Assembly (NCBI GenBank): GCA_027485675.1
Contig: JAIXQP010000041.1
Span: forward strand, 248,001-312,000
DNA: 64,000 nt
Source: Terriglobales bacterium
Lineage (GTDB): Bacteria > Acidobacteriota > Terriglobia > Bryobacterales > Bryobacteraceae
Reading direction: 5' to 3'
Positions 8,229 through 17,227 of this stretch are shown here, piece by piece. The position numbers and the translations under genes are program-made. Every line of letters starts with the position of its first letter. Within the stretch, counting starts at the first letter, position 1. Below the pieces are notes generated by a model that saw only the letters and a program-made list of their open reading frames with translations, made no database searches and had not been told where the DNA came from.

Positions 8229-9542
8229 ATGTCTGCCGTTCACCTGATCACTCTCGATCCCGCCCACTTCCACGCCGCCCTCGTCCAAAAAGAGATGTAC
8301 ACCGGCGTCTCTCCCCTCGTCAAAGTCTATGCCCCGCTCGGCCTCGACCTCACCGAGCACCTCACGCGCGTCGCCCGCTTCAACCAGCGCGCCGAAAATC
8401 CCACCACCTGGGAACTCGACGTCCACGCCGGCCCCGGCTCGCTCGATCGTATGCTCCGCCACGAAGCCCCCGGCAACGTCGTCGTCCTCTCCGGCCGCAA
8501 CCGCTCCAAAATCGAGCGCATCGAGCGCTCCGTCGCCCACGGCTTCCACGTCCTCGCCGACAAACCCTGGATCCTCCGCTCGGCCGATCTCTCCCGCCTC
8601 GAAGCCTCCCTCAACATGGCCGACGAGAAAAGCGTCATCGCCTACGACATCATGACCGAGCGGTACGAGGTCACCTCCATGCTCCACCAGGAGCTCGTCA
8701 ACACCCCCGCCGTCTTCGGCGACCTCCTCCCCGGCGACCCCGCCAACCCCGCCATCTACATGGACAGCATGCACCGCCTGCTCAAGACCGTCGCCGGCGT
8801 CCCCATGCTCCGTCCCCTCGAATTCTTCGATATCGAAGAGCAGGGCGAAGCCCTCTCCGACGTCGGCACCCACTTGGTCGACCTGGCCCAGTGGATCGCC
8901 TTCCCCGGCCTCGCCATCGACTACCGCACCGACATCGCCCTCCTCGACGCCCGCCGCTGGCCCACCACCCTCAACCCCGAGCAGTGGAGCCGCGTCACCG
9001 GCGGCGCCCCCGTCCCCGCCTCGCTCGCCGGTTACCTCCGCGACGGCAACTTCGACTACTTCGGCAACAACTTCGTCTCCTACACCCTCCGCGGCATCCA
9101 CGTCCAGATGGACGTCCGCTGGGATCTCGAAGGCGTGAGCGATACCCACAAAGCCATCTTCCGCGGCTCCCAGGCCAGCATTGAAGTCCGCCAGGGCGCC
9201 GCCGAGAACTACCGCCCCGAAGTCTACGTCGTCCCCAATAGCCCCGCGCTCTACCCCGCCGTCCGCGCCGCCCTCGCCGCTAAACTCGCCGAACTCCAGC
9301 CCACCTTCGACGGCGTCGGCCTCGAAGACCGCGGCTCCGAACTCCTCCTCACCATCCCGGACCACCACCGCGTCGGCCACGAAGCCCACTTCGCCGAGGT
9401 CACCCGCCAGTTCTTCGCCTATCTCGACCAACCCCAGGCTCTCCCCGCCTGGGAGAACCCCAATATGCTCGCCAAATACTACGTCTGCACCAAAGGCGTC
9501 GAACTGGCCGTCGCCAAAACCGGGTCACCGCACGCGGTATAG
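8229..9542 (+). CDS. Gfo/Idh/MocA-like oxidoreductase, putative oxidoreductase C-terminal family
   Basis: NVVVLSGRNRSKIERIERSVAHGFHVLADKPWIL; DVGTHLVDLAQWIAFPG; alternative start at 8211. Confidence 0.8.
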   Translation: MSAVHLITLDPAHFHAALVQKEMYTGVSPLVKVYAPLGLDLTEHLTRVARFNQRAENPTTWELDVHAGPGSLDRMLRHEAPGNVVVLSGRNRSKIERIERSVAHGFHVLADKPWILRSADLSRLEASLNMADEKSVIAYDIMTERYEVTSMLHQELVNTPAVFGDLLPGDPANPAIYMDSMHRLLKTVAGVPMLRPLEFFDIEEQGEALSDVGTHLVDLAQWIAFPGLAIDYRTDIALLDARRWPTTLNPEQWSRVTGGAPVPASLAGYLRDGNFDYFGNNFVSYTLRGIHVQMDVRWDLEGVSDTHKAIFRGSQASIEVRQGAAENYRPEVYVVPNSPALYPAVRAALAAKLAELQPTFDGVGLEDRGSELLLTIPDHHRVGHEAHFAEVTRQFFAYLDQPQALPAWENPNMLAKYYVCTKGVELAVAKTGSPHAV

Positions 9543-11099
9543 CGCCGCCGGCCCGGACGAGAACACCAACTCCAGCCGCCCGTCCGCCGCCAGCCGCCGC
9601 TGAATCGCCTCGTGCGCCGCCGGCGAAAGATCCCGCGCATAGTCCCACCGGTTCAGCAGAATATAACCAATTCCCCGCCGCTTGCAGTAGTCGGCCGCGT
9701 TGGCGTAGTCGCGCTCCATGCCGGCATCGTCGTTGTGATACCAGTGGATCGTCGTTACAATGTTGCGCGCGCCTCGCCGGTTGGTGCGCAGGTACACCGT
9801 CGGATCCATCTCCGCCAGCACCGTCGCCTCGGCCGGCAGTTTCTCGCGGATATAAGTCATCGTCGCCGCCGTATCGTGAAACCGCCGCCGATGGTCGGCT
9901 AGCGTCGCGGGCATGCCGTCAACCAGCAATTCCACCTGCCGCCATCCACACCACGCCGCCACCAGCACCATCACCCCCACCAGCACCCCGCCCGCCACCC
10001 GCTGCCCCCGGTCCGGGTTCCGGAACGCCTTCCCCACCACCCCGCCCACGTGCGTGAACTCCGTGTAGATGCCCAGCAGCCACAACGGCCCCATCGGCAG
10101 CACAAACCGTTCGTTCGGCGGAAAGTGCCAGACCACCAGCATGAGGCCGTAGAGCAGGCAGAAGTAAGCATAGGGTGCCACCAGGCCCGCCGGCTCCCGC
10201 CGCACCCGCCGCACCACCCCGTGGATGCCCGCCACCCCCAGCGTCACCGCCAGCACTTTTTCTACGATCAATGTCGTCGTCGCCGGCAGCAGCAGCGCAC
10301 CCAGTCCGTTCACCAACCCGTCCACATTGCGCCACACGTAGAGCGGAAACTCCTGCCAGGCAAATACCAGCATGTGGTAGCCGAAGTAATTGGTGTAGTA
10401 CAGGGTAATCTCGTCCGTCCCCGCCGGCCGGTGCGCGCCCGCCCACCAGAACCACCCCGCCGCCAGCGGAACAAACACCGCCCCAAACGCCCCGGCCCGC
10501 CGGAACTCTCCCCGCAGGAACAGCCACCCCACCAGCGCCGGCAGCAGCGCAATCCCCGCCGAACGGGTCAGAAACGCAAGCCCCGCCACCAACCCGGCCG
10601 CCGCCGCCCATCGCGCCTCCTCCCGCCGCAGCAGCAGCAAGGTCCCCAGCAGCAGCGCCGTAAACACCATTTCAGAAAGCAGTGTCGTGCTGAATAGAAT
10701 CACGTACGGATTCAACGCCCACAACCCCGGCAGCACCCACCCCGCCGTCTCCTCCGCCCCCGCCTGCCGAAGCCACGCCCGGTAGGCCCACAGCGTCACC
10801 GGCAGCCACATCCAGGCTAGTACCATCGCCCACGGTAGATTCTCCGGGTACCGCGGTTCGATCTGCCAGGCCAGCGAAAGGACCAGCGGCCACAGCGGCG
10901 GGTACTTGGTCTGGTAAGGCTGCTCCGGCAGGCTCGTAATCCGGTACTCCCCCGTCTGCGCCAGCGCTTGCGCGCCTGCGTAGTAAAGGCCGTCATCGTG
11001 GTAGTAACCGGCCGCGGGCATCTCCCGCGCCTGCCAGGCAAACCAGGCGCCGGGTAGCAAACCAAGCGAAATCAAACAGATGGCGCGCAAACGGAGCAT
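9525..11099 (-). CDS. Multi-TM glycosyltransferase, ArnT/PMT-like (GT-C fold)
   Basis: Many TM segments, with YYHDDGLYYAGAQALAQTGEYRITSLPEQPYQTKYPPLWPLVLSL near the N-terminus. Confidence 0.8.
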   Translation of the reverse strand: MLRLRAICLISLGLLPGAWFAWQAREMPAAGYYHDDGLYYAGAQALAQTGEYRITSLPEQPYQTKYPPLWPLVLSLAWQIEPRYPENLPWAMVLAWMWLPVTLWAYRAWLRQAGAEETAGWVLPGLWALNPYVILFSTTLLSEMVFTALLLGTLLLLRREEARWAAAAGLVAGLAFLTRSAGIALLPALVGWLFLRGEFRRAGAFGAVFVPLAAGWFWWAGAHRPAGTDEITLYYTNYFGYHMLVFAWQEFPLYVWRNVDGLVNGLGALLLPATTTLIVEKVLAVTLGVAGIHGVVRRVRREPAGLVAPYAYFCLLYGLMLVVWHFPPNERFVLPMGPLWLLGIYTEFTHVGGVVGKAFRNPDRGQRVAGGVLVGVMVLVAAWCGWRQVELLVDGMPATLADHRRRFHDTAATMTYIREKLPAEATVLAEMDPTVYLRTNRRGARNIVTTIHWYHNDDAGMERDYANAADYCKRRGIGYILLNRWDYARDLSPAAHEAIQRRLAADGRLELVFSSGPAALYRVR

Positions 11100-11244
11100 C
11101 CCGGATATTGTACCGCCCCGCCGCCTCGCCGCCGCCGGCCGCCTGGGAATAGGGAGTCTATAGGTGCGGGGATAGTACTCGAAAATGAGTAACTCGTTCC
11201 AGTGCGAAATCCGCGCGCGGCCCTTACTTTTATCTTACAAGCCC

Positions 11245-12930
11245 ATGTCAAAACTTACTCGCCCTATTCTCGCGGGATCGCTTGCCGCTTTGGCTACGCT
11301 GGCTATCCCCTTTTTGGCCTCGTCTTCCGCGACGCGTCCCCATCGGCAACTCTCCTACATCGTCCAATTCCATCCGGATCACAATCTCCAGGCCGGCATC
11401 GCCGCTGTTCAAAAGACCGCGCACGCCAGCCTCTACCGCGAACTCCCCATCATCTCGGGCGCCTCCTTCACCATGGACCCCGGCCAACTCGACGCCGTCC
11501 GCGCCCTGCCCGGCGTCGCCGCCATCAGCGAAGAAGCCACGCTCGAAAAAACGATGTTTGACGTCACGCCGGCCGTTTTTAATGGGGACAATGTCAACAA
11601 TCTTCCCTGGACCGGAGCCGGAATCGGTGTCGCCGTGCTTGACAGCGGCATGAGCAACCATACGGACCTGAATGACCAGAACGGGAACTCCCGCATCCGC
11701 TATTCACAAATCTTCACCCCGGAATATGTCCAGCAGGATACCTACGGACATGGGACCCACATTGCCGGTATCATCGGCGGGCGCGGATTCAATCCCGGCA
11801 ACTTCACCAAGTCCTTCCGCGGCATCGCCCCCGGCGTTCACTTCATCAACATGACCGTCCTCGATCGCTGGGGCCAGGGCCGTGAGAGCGACGTGATCGC
11901 TGCTATCGACCGGACGATTGAGCTGAAGAATCAATTCAACATCCGCGTCATGAATCTCTCGCTCGGCAAGCCGGTGCGGCAAAGCTACGTCAACGATCCG
12001 CTCTGCCAGGCCGTAAGGCGTGCCTGGGATGCCAACATTGTCGTCGTGGTCTCCGCCGGCAACGAGGGCCGCAATAACTCCGCCGGCACCCGCGGATACG
12101 GCACCATCTCCTCGCCGGGCAACTCCCCCTTCGTCATCACCGTCGGCGCCATGCGCACCAAGGGGACAGCTACCCGGTCCGATGATGAGATCACCTCCTA
12201 CAGTTCGAAAGGGCCGACTCTGCTCGATCGCATTGTCAAACCGGACCTCGTCGCCCCGGGGAACCGGATCGTTGCGGCTCAAGCAGTCGACGGCCGGATG
12301 CGCAACTCCTACATGGACAACAGCGTCAACATGAACTTTTACATCCAGAACGGCCCGAACCAGTGGAGCGACCAGTATTACTGGATGAGCGGAACCAGCA
12401 TGGCCGCCCCCGTCGTCTCCGGCGCTGCTGCCGTGCTGCTCCACAAAGACAGCTCTCTGACGCCCAACCAGGTCAAGTACCGCCTGATGAAGACCGCCAC
12501 GAAGGCATTTGCCAGCAACAGTACCTCCACCGACGCCGCCACCAACACCCAGTACAACATTCAGAACGATATCTTCGCCGTCGGCGCCGGATATCTGGAT
12601 ATCACGGCGGCGCTGAACAATACCGAAAAACCCACCCGCTCAGCGGCCTCGCCCTCGGCACGCTACAACCCAACCTCCCGCAAGGTGGAGATCGTGAACA
12701 CCACTTCCACCGGTCAGAGTCTTCTCTGGGGGGATACAACCGTCCCTTGGAGCCATATCTGGGGCAACCGCCTCCTCGCCGGCTCCAGTGTTCTCTGGGG
12801 CGACAGCGTCGTCTGGGGAGACATCACCCGGACCGGTGGCAACAGCTTGCTCTGGGGCGATAGCCTCGTTTGGGGAGACAAAGCCCCTAGCGCTGAGACC
12901 GATACATTGGCCCTGAAAGGAGACAACTAA
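11245..12930 (+). CDS. S8 (subtilisin) family serine peptidase with C-terminal WGD repeats
   Basis: Catalytic triad contexts VAVLDSGMSNH, GHGTHIAGIIGG and SGTSMAAPVVSGAAA. Tail repeats SLLWGD/VLWGDSVVWGD/LLWGDSLVWGD. ATG at 11245 precedes a signal peptide; 11185 is an alternative start. Confidence 0.93.
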   Translation: MSKLTRPILAGSLAALATLAIPFLASSSATRPHRQLSYIVQFHPDHNLQAGIAAVQKTAHASLYRELPIISGASFTMDPGQLDAVRALPGVAAISEEATLEKTMFDVTPAVFNGDNVNNLPWTGAGIGVAVLDSGMSNHTDLNDQNGNSRIRYSQIFTPEYVQQDTYGHGTHIAGIIGGRGFNPGNFTKSFRGIAPGVHFINMTVLDRWGQGRESDVIAAIDRTIELKNQFNIRVMNLSLGKPVRQSYVNDPLCQAVRRAWDANIVVVVSAGNEGRNNSAGTRGYGTISSPGNSPFVITVGAMRTKGTATRSDDEITSYSSKGPTLLDRIVKPDLVAPGNRIVAAQAVDGRMRNSYMDNSVNMNFYIQNGPNQWSDQYYWMSGTSMAAPVVSGAAAVLLHKDSSLTPNQVKYRLMKTATKAFASNSTSTDAATNTQYNIQNDIFAVGAGYLDITAALNNTEKPTRSAASPSARYNPTSRKVEIVNTTSTGQSLLWGDTTVPWSHIWGNRLLAGSSVLWGDSVVWGDITRTGGNSLLWGDSLVWGDKAPSAETDTLALKGDN

Positions 12931-12989
12931 ACAAAAGCCATTCTCACGGTATCAGCAACTTTGGGATTTGCGGGAACCGTAGTTGGGCA

Positions 12990-13029
12990 GTGCCTTCCGC
13001 CTTCTAGCGGTGCCTTCCGCCTTCTAAAG
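12990..13029. repeat. Two-copy 20-bp tandem repeat (18/20 identical) spanning the stop codon of the minus-strand gene
   Basis: gtgccttccgccttctagcg followed by gtgccttccgccttctaaag. Confidence 0.9.
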
Positions 13030-15708
13030 GAGCGGATGGTTCTGTTCGAGGGCGGTAGGACGCTCGACGGCGGCAGGCTCGGCTTCGGCTCGGCGGAGGT
13101 TGGCCGCAGCGATGTCGCCTGCGAGCTGAGCGGAAGATTGCCGGAGTTGTTGGATACAGGCCTGGACGGTAGCCAGTGAGTCATTGGCCATCGTGAACTC
13201 GGCCACCCGGTTGGCAGCCTCGGTTAGGGCCGTTTTCTGCTCCGATTGGACCCGGGCGAGATCCTGTTCCAGAACCACGATGTTGCGGCGCAACTCGTCC
13301 ATCTTTGCTTGCTCTTGAGCCAGTAGATGCTTGACTTGTTCGATGGCGATGAGGCGTTCGGCGGCGGCATGCGTGGTGCTGCGGAGATTCTGACTGGCCA
13401 GGGTCAACTCGCTGATCAGTTGCGTGGCTAGCTTTCGAAACTGCTCGGCCGTAGCTTGCTTGCTGGCCAAAAGCTGATTCAAGTATTTCAGAGCCTCCAG
13501 CCGTTCGGCGGCGGCGACGTCGGCCGCTGAGGTTGAAACGAAACGAATTCGGGCAGTGGTCTGTTCGTCGTCTTCGGTCAGAATGGCCAATTGCTGGCGA
13601 AGCAGGACTACCGTTTTCTGCTCTTCGAGTAAGGCCGTTAGATCCGAACCAACCTGAAGGGCTTTGGTCTCGAGGGTGCAAAGGCGAGCGGAAACATCCT
13701 GCAACCGGCGGCGAATAGCCGCTTCCGACCAGCGCTGTTGTGCAAAGCGAAGCAGTTGGCGGACATAGGGCGTATAGATGTAGCGAAGCAGCTCGCTGTG
13801 CAGTTGGCGGTGGTAATTCTCAAGGCCCGTCTCATAATGCCAATAGTCGACCTGCTTCAGTCCGTGGAAGTGGAAAAACAGGAGGGGTACATTGCAAACG
13901 TAAACTTGGCCGTCGCGAATCGATAGGGTTTCGCTCTCGATATTCCAAGCGGCAACGTTGGCGCCGCGATGTTCGAGAACGGCAACGTTGGCAAAGCGAT
14001 GGGGAAACTCGTCAAGATACTTCTGATCGGCGAACTTGCCGTCTTCGACGCGGGAAAAGCACCATTCCAGACAGCGTTCCAGCCACCAACGCAGGCAGGC
14101 GCGGCCGCGATCGTCATTGCGAAACGTCAACCAGCCGACGTTGTAGATGCCATAACGCTCCTCCCGCCAGCGCTCGCATTTGTGGCGAATGATGCCGATG
14201 GAGCGATCTGCAAGCTCGTCGAACAAAGGTTCCGGGCTCGAGTGGAAGTAGAGGTCGGCGTCGAGATAGGTGATTTGCTCCACGCTGGGATTCCGGACGA
14301 GGAGGTAAAAAGGCAACGCGGGGGTGCACGTGAAGTAGAACTCTAGTCGGGAGCGGGTGTGGCGAGCGGTCGCTAAACCAGGGGTCGCGGCTTCTAGATC
14401 GGCCAGCGTGTGCAGACGAGCGTGGGGTAGCGCCAGAGAATGGAGATAGTTCCAGGTGGTCTCGTCCAGGCAGAGAATCGAAAGCGTAAAAGCAGGGTAT
14501 TGGCGGGCGAGCGAGGAGTAGAGGGCCAATCCGCGATCAAGATAAGCCTCGTCAAAATAGGTGCAAAAATCGCGGACCGGAGGATCGGGGGAGTTGGCCG
14601 GTGGGAGCGCTTTGAAGAGGAACCCCTTGTAGTACGCGCTCTCGCCTTCCGGCTGGTTCGTATCAAGCGCTGGGAAGTCGGCTAAGAGATGGTAGTAGGG
14701 CCGGAAATGTCCGAGGAAGCGGGATTCGGAAAGAAACCAGGAAGGATAGCTGGCCGGGTAGATCCAAGCCGGAACACGCTCCACCGTTAGGCGGTCCGCG
14801 TCGCGGGTGAGGAAGGCCGTTCGATCGACAATGACATGGGGGATGCCGTGCCGAAGCACGCTCGCCAGAAAAGCGTAGGGATCGGAGAGACATTGCACCA
14901 CTCCGGAGAGCAGCAACACCTGAGGCGATTCGTGCCGCAGGCACTCTTCGATCGAAGAGTAGAATCGCAGTTGCTCGTCGGCGAACTCCTGCCGGCCGCA
15001 GTTCACGTAGGCCGGTTGTTCGACAATACTCCACCGGAGCGATTTCAGGTGCGACAGGAACGATCGGCACTGATAATACAAACTGCCCAACGAGCCGCCA
15101 AAATCAAGAACGCTCAACTCCTGGTTGGTGACCGCCTGCAGCAATCCGGCCAACAGGGCGAAGTTGTGTTGAACGGTGGGGAACAGAACGGAGTCTCGCT
15201 CGTGCACCGCGGCTCCGTTCTTGATCTGCAAGAGCGAGGCGCGCGTGCGCTCTAGGATGACCGGGGCGCCGTAGCCGTCCGAATCGGCCAAGGCCGATTC
15301 CCATGTGGGATAGTCGCCGAAGAAGCCGATGGCGTTCTTGTCCGCCAGGCGGAGGACATCAAGCAGGCAAGCCAAGTGACGCTCGTCGTGGCCTTCGAGA
15401 GGCTGCCAGGATTGGTCGGCTTCGAGCAGCACTTCGGCAGTAGAATAGGCGGGGAGCGGCGGGCAGGGTAGACAGAAGCTAAAAGGACCGGGAGCGAGTT
15501 CGTAAGTGGCTAGAACGATTTCGTTGAGGCGGAAGGTCAACTGGAGAGGTGCGCTGAACGGGGCTTGATTGCGACCGGAAAGCTGCCACTCGAGCCCATC
15601 GCCGGGAGGGACAACAAACAACCCGCGATAACGACGCGAGATCCAATGATCCCCCCACCGCCCCTCAAAAGTAAATGGATCCCCGGACACTAAACGCTCG
15701 CTCTGCAC
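13024..15708 (-). CDS. Fusion protein: TIGR04325-like methyltransferase + GT-A glycosyltransferase + C-terminal coiled coil
   Basis: FFGDYPTWESALADSDGYGAPVILERTR…SVLDFGGSLGSLYYQ (methyltransferase), then FCTYFDEAYLDRGLALYSSL…QITYLDADLYFHSSPEPLF (DxD glycosyltransferase), then about 250 residues of coiled coil. Confidence 0.8.
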   Translation of the reverse strand: MQSERLVSGDPFTFEGRWGDHWISRRYRGLFVVPPGDGLEWQLSGRNQAPFSAPLQLTFRLNEIVLATYELAPGPFSFCLPCPPLPAYSTAEVLLEADQSWQPLEGHDERHLACLLDVLRLADKNAIGFFGDYPTWESALADSDGYGAPVILERTRASLLQIKNGAAVHERDSVLFPTVQHNFALLAGLLQAVTNQELSVLDFGGSLGSLYYQCRSFLSHLKSLRWSIVEQPAYVNCGRQEFADEQLRFYSSIEECLRHESPQVLLLSGVVQCLSDPYAFLASVLRHGIPHVIVDRTAFLTRDADRLTVERVPAWIYPASYPSWFLSESRFLGHFRPYYHLLADFPALDTNQPEGESAYYKGFLFKALPPANSPDPPVRDFCTYFDEAYLDRGLALYSSLARQYPAFTLSILCLDETTWNYLHSLALPHARLHTLADLEAATPGLATARHTRSRLEFYFTCTPALPFYLLVRNPSVEQITYLDADLYFHSSPEPLFDELADRSIGIIRHKCERWREERYGIYNVGWLTFRNDDRGRACLRWWLERCLEWCFSRVEDGKFADQKYLDEFPHRFANVAVLEHRGANVAAWNIESETLSIRDGQVYVCNVPLLFFHFHGLKQVDYWHYETGLENYHRQLHSELLRYIYTPYVRQLLRFAQQRWSEAAIRRRLQDVSARLCTLETKALQVGSDLTALLEEQKTVVLLRQQLAILTEDDEQTTARIRFVSTSAADVAAAERLEALKYLNQLLASKQATAEQFRKLATQLISELTLASQNLRSTTHAAAERLIAIEQVKHLLAQEQAKMDELRRNIVVLEQDLARVQSEQKTALTEAANRVAEFTMANDSLATVQACIQQLRQSSAQLAGDIAAANLRRAEAEPAAVERPTALEQNHPLL

Positions 15709-15764
15709 GCTGACTGAGATTCGACCCCTTTGTGCCGCACCCTACTAGTTAGACACATCTTCGT

Positions 15765-16214
15765 TCACGCTGCAATCGCCTGAAAGTACTCCCGGCGAGC
15801 TGGGGCTGGGCAGCGGTACCCCAGTTTGCCAACTAGCCACTGCTGGTTGTAGTTGGTGAGGAAAGCGGCCACGGCCAAGCGGACGTCCTGGATGTTTTGA
15901 AACACCCGTCCATAGACGAACTGCTCTTTCAGGGTCCGGTTGAATCGTGCCGCCACCCCCGTTGGTTTCTGGCTCTGACAGAAAAGCAATACTGGGCGGG
16001 ATCCCCCAGAAACGGACCTGCTTCAAGAAGTGGTCCGACAAATACTGCGTGCCATGATCCATGCGGAGCGAAAGCCCGCGCGCCACGCCCGCCCGGACAC
16101 CACCAAAGATGGTCGTGAGTGCCATCGCGATGGGCTCCAGAGCGGCATAGCGGGTGCCGCGCTTAACCACCTGCTTACACATCCCCTCTTTCGCGAGCAG
16201 CCCCCGTCAACCAT
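15765..16214 (-). pseudogene. Truncated, frameshifted transposase integrase-core remnant
   Basis: One frame gives LRMDHGTQYLSDHFLKQVRFWGIPPSIAFLSEPETNG. The continuation PTGVAARFNRTLKEQFVYGRVFQNIQDVRLAVAAFLTNYNQQWLVGKLGY is in another frame. Confidence 0.85.
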
Positions 16215-16447
16215 CGCAAGTACAACTCTGACAGCTTGGTTATCAACGAAGAAAGCGTTTCTCAGGACATTCAGATTTATTTTTCACCCCGCAACCCGTT
16301 CAATCAAAAATGCTTCTCCGTTTCGCCCCACCGCCCGCGCCCCCGGATTCGCTTGACCCGTATGCTACTTTTCTAAACGAAGGCGTTCCTCTTCCCGAAA
16401 ACCGGGAGCAGGAGCGCCTTTCGCATTTCAAGCCAGGAGAATCCGCC

Positions 16448-17227
16448 ATGCCAGCAAAAGAACTCACCGGCGAACAACGCCAGCGCCGCGCCGAAATCGC
16501 CCGCCAAAACGGTGCCAAAAGCAAAGGCCCCGTTACCGTCGAAGGCAAATACCGCAGCTCCATGAATGCCACCGCCACCGGCGAACACGTCGAACTCCAC
16601 AAAGAAGATCTGCCACCCTTCTATTGCCTGCTGTCTACGGACGACCGGTCAGCCTATCTGCGCTCGCTACAGGCCCAAATGCGCCATCTCAAGCCGCAGT
16701 CCGAGTTCGAACAAAGCCTCGTCCGGCGCATGGCCATCGCCCTGTTTCAACACGATCGCCTCACCAACTTTCAGGCCGAAGCTATGCAGCGCCAAGTCGA
16801 TTCCGTCGTCCGCGAATTTCCCGCGCTCGGTTTGTCCGATCACTTCTTCCAATCGCACAAACGCGCAACCCTCGAAAAAGAGGTCCAGCAGTTCGTCATC
16901 CGCGGCCAGCGCCATCACATGGCCACCTTCCGCGGACTGCACAAAACATTAATCGACCTGCGGAAGCATACGCCCATGGAGCCCCCGGAACCGGTCGATA
17001 TCACCGCCGACTCGAATCAGTTGCACGACGACGATACCGATCCGTCGGTCGCCGTCGAAATAATCGCCCTTGCCGACCGGGCCAAAAAGGAACCCAACTT
17101 CGTTCTCCCTGCATATGCTCTTAACTTCCTGCAGAATAATGACTTAATGGATCGACTGGCCCCCGGCTACGACGTCGGCGATCTGCTCGAGCGCTTCGGC
17201 CAAACCCCGGTTCCCAAGGCGGCTTAA
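16448..17227 (+). CDS. Conserved hypothetical protein of the 'RxNGAKSxGPxTxEGKxRSSxNA' type
   Basis: N-terminus MPAKELTGEQRQRRAEIARQNGAKSKGPVTVEGKYRSSMNATATGEH; ATG at 16448 is in the frame of the 16310 ORF. Confidence 0.75.
   Translation: MPAKELTGEQRQRRAEIARQNGAKSKGPVTVEGKYRSSMNATATGEHVELHKEDLPPFYCLLSTDDRSAYLRSLQAQMRHLKPQSEFEQSLVRRMAIALFQHDRLTNFQAEAMQRQVDSVVREFPALGLSDHFFQSHKRATLEKEVQQFVIRGQRHHMATFRGLHKTLIDLRKHTPMEPPEPVDITADSNQLHDDDTDPSVAVEIIALADRAKKEPNFVLPAYALNFLQNNDLMDRLAPGYDVGDLLERFGQTPVPKAA

Noticed and set aside
8220-9431. 403-aa minus-strand ORF
   Set aside because: Antisense to the Gfo/Idh/MocA-like gene; Gly/Val/Asp/Glu-rich with no domain.
11176-11191. TACTC-N6-GAGTA short inverted repeat upstream of the subtilase
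   Set aside because: Only a 5-bp arm; expected by chance at this length and without supporting context.
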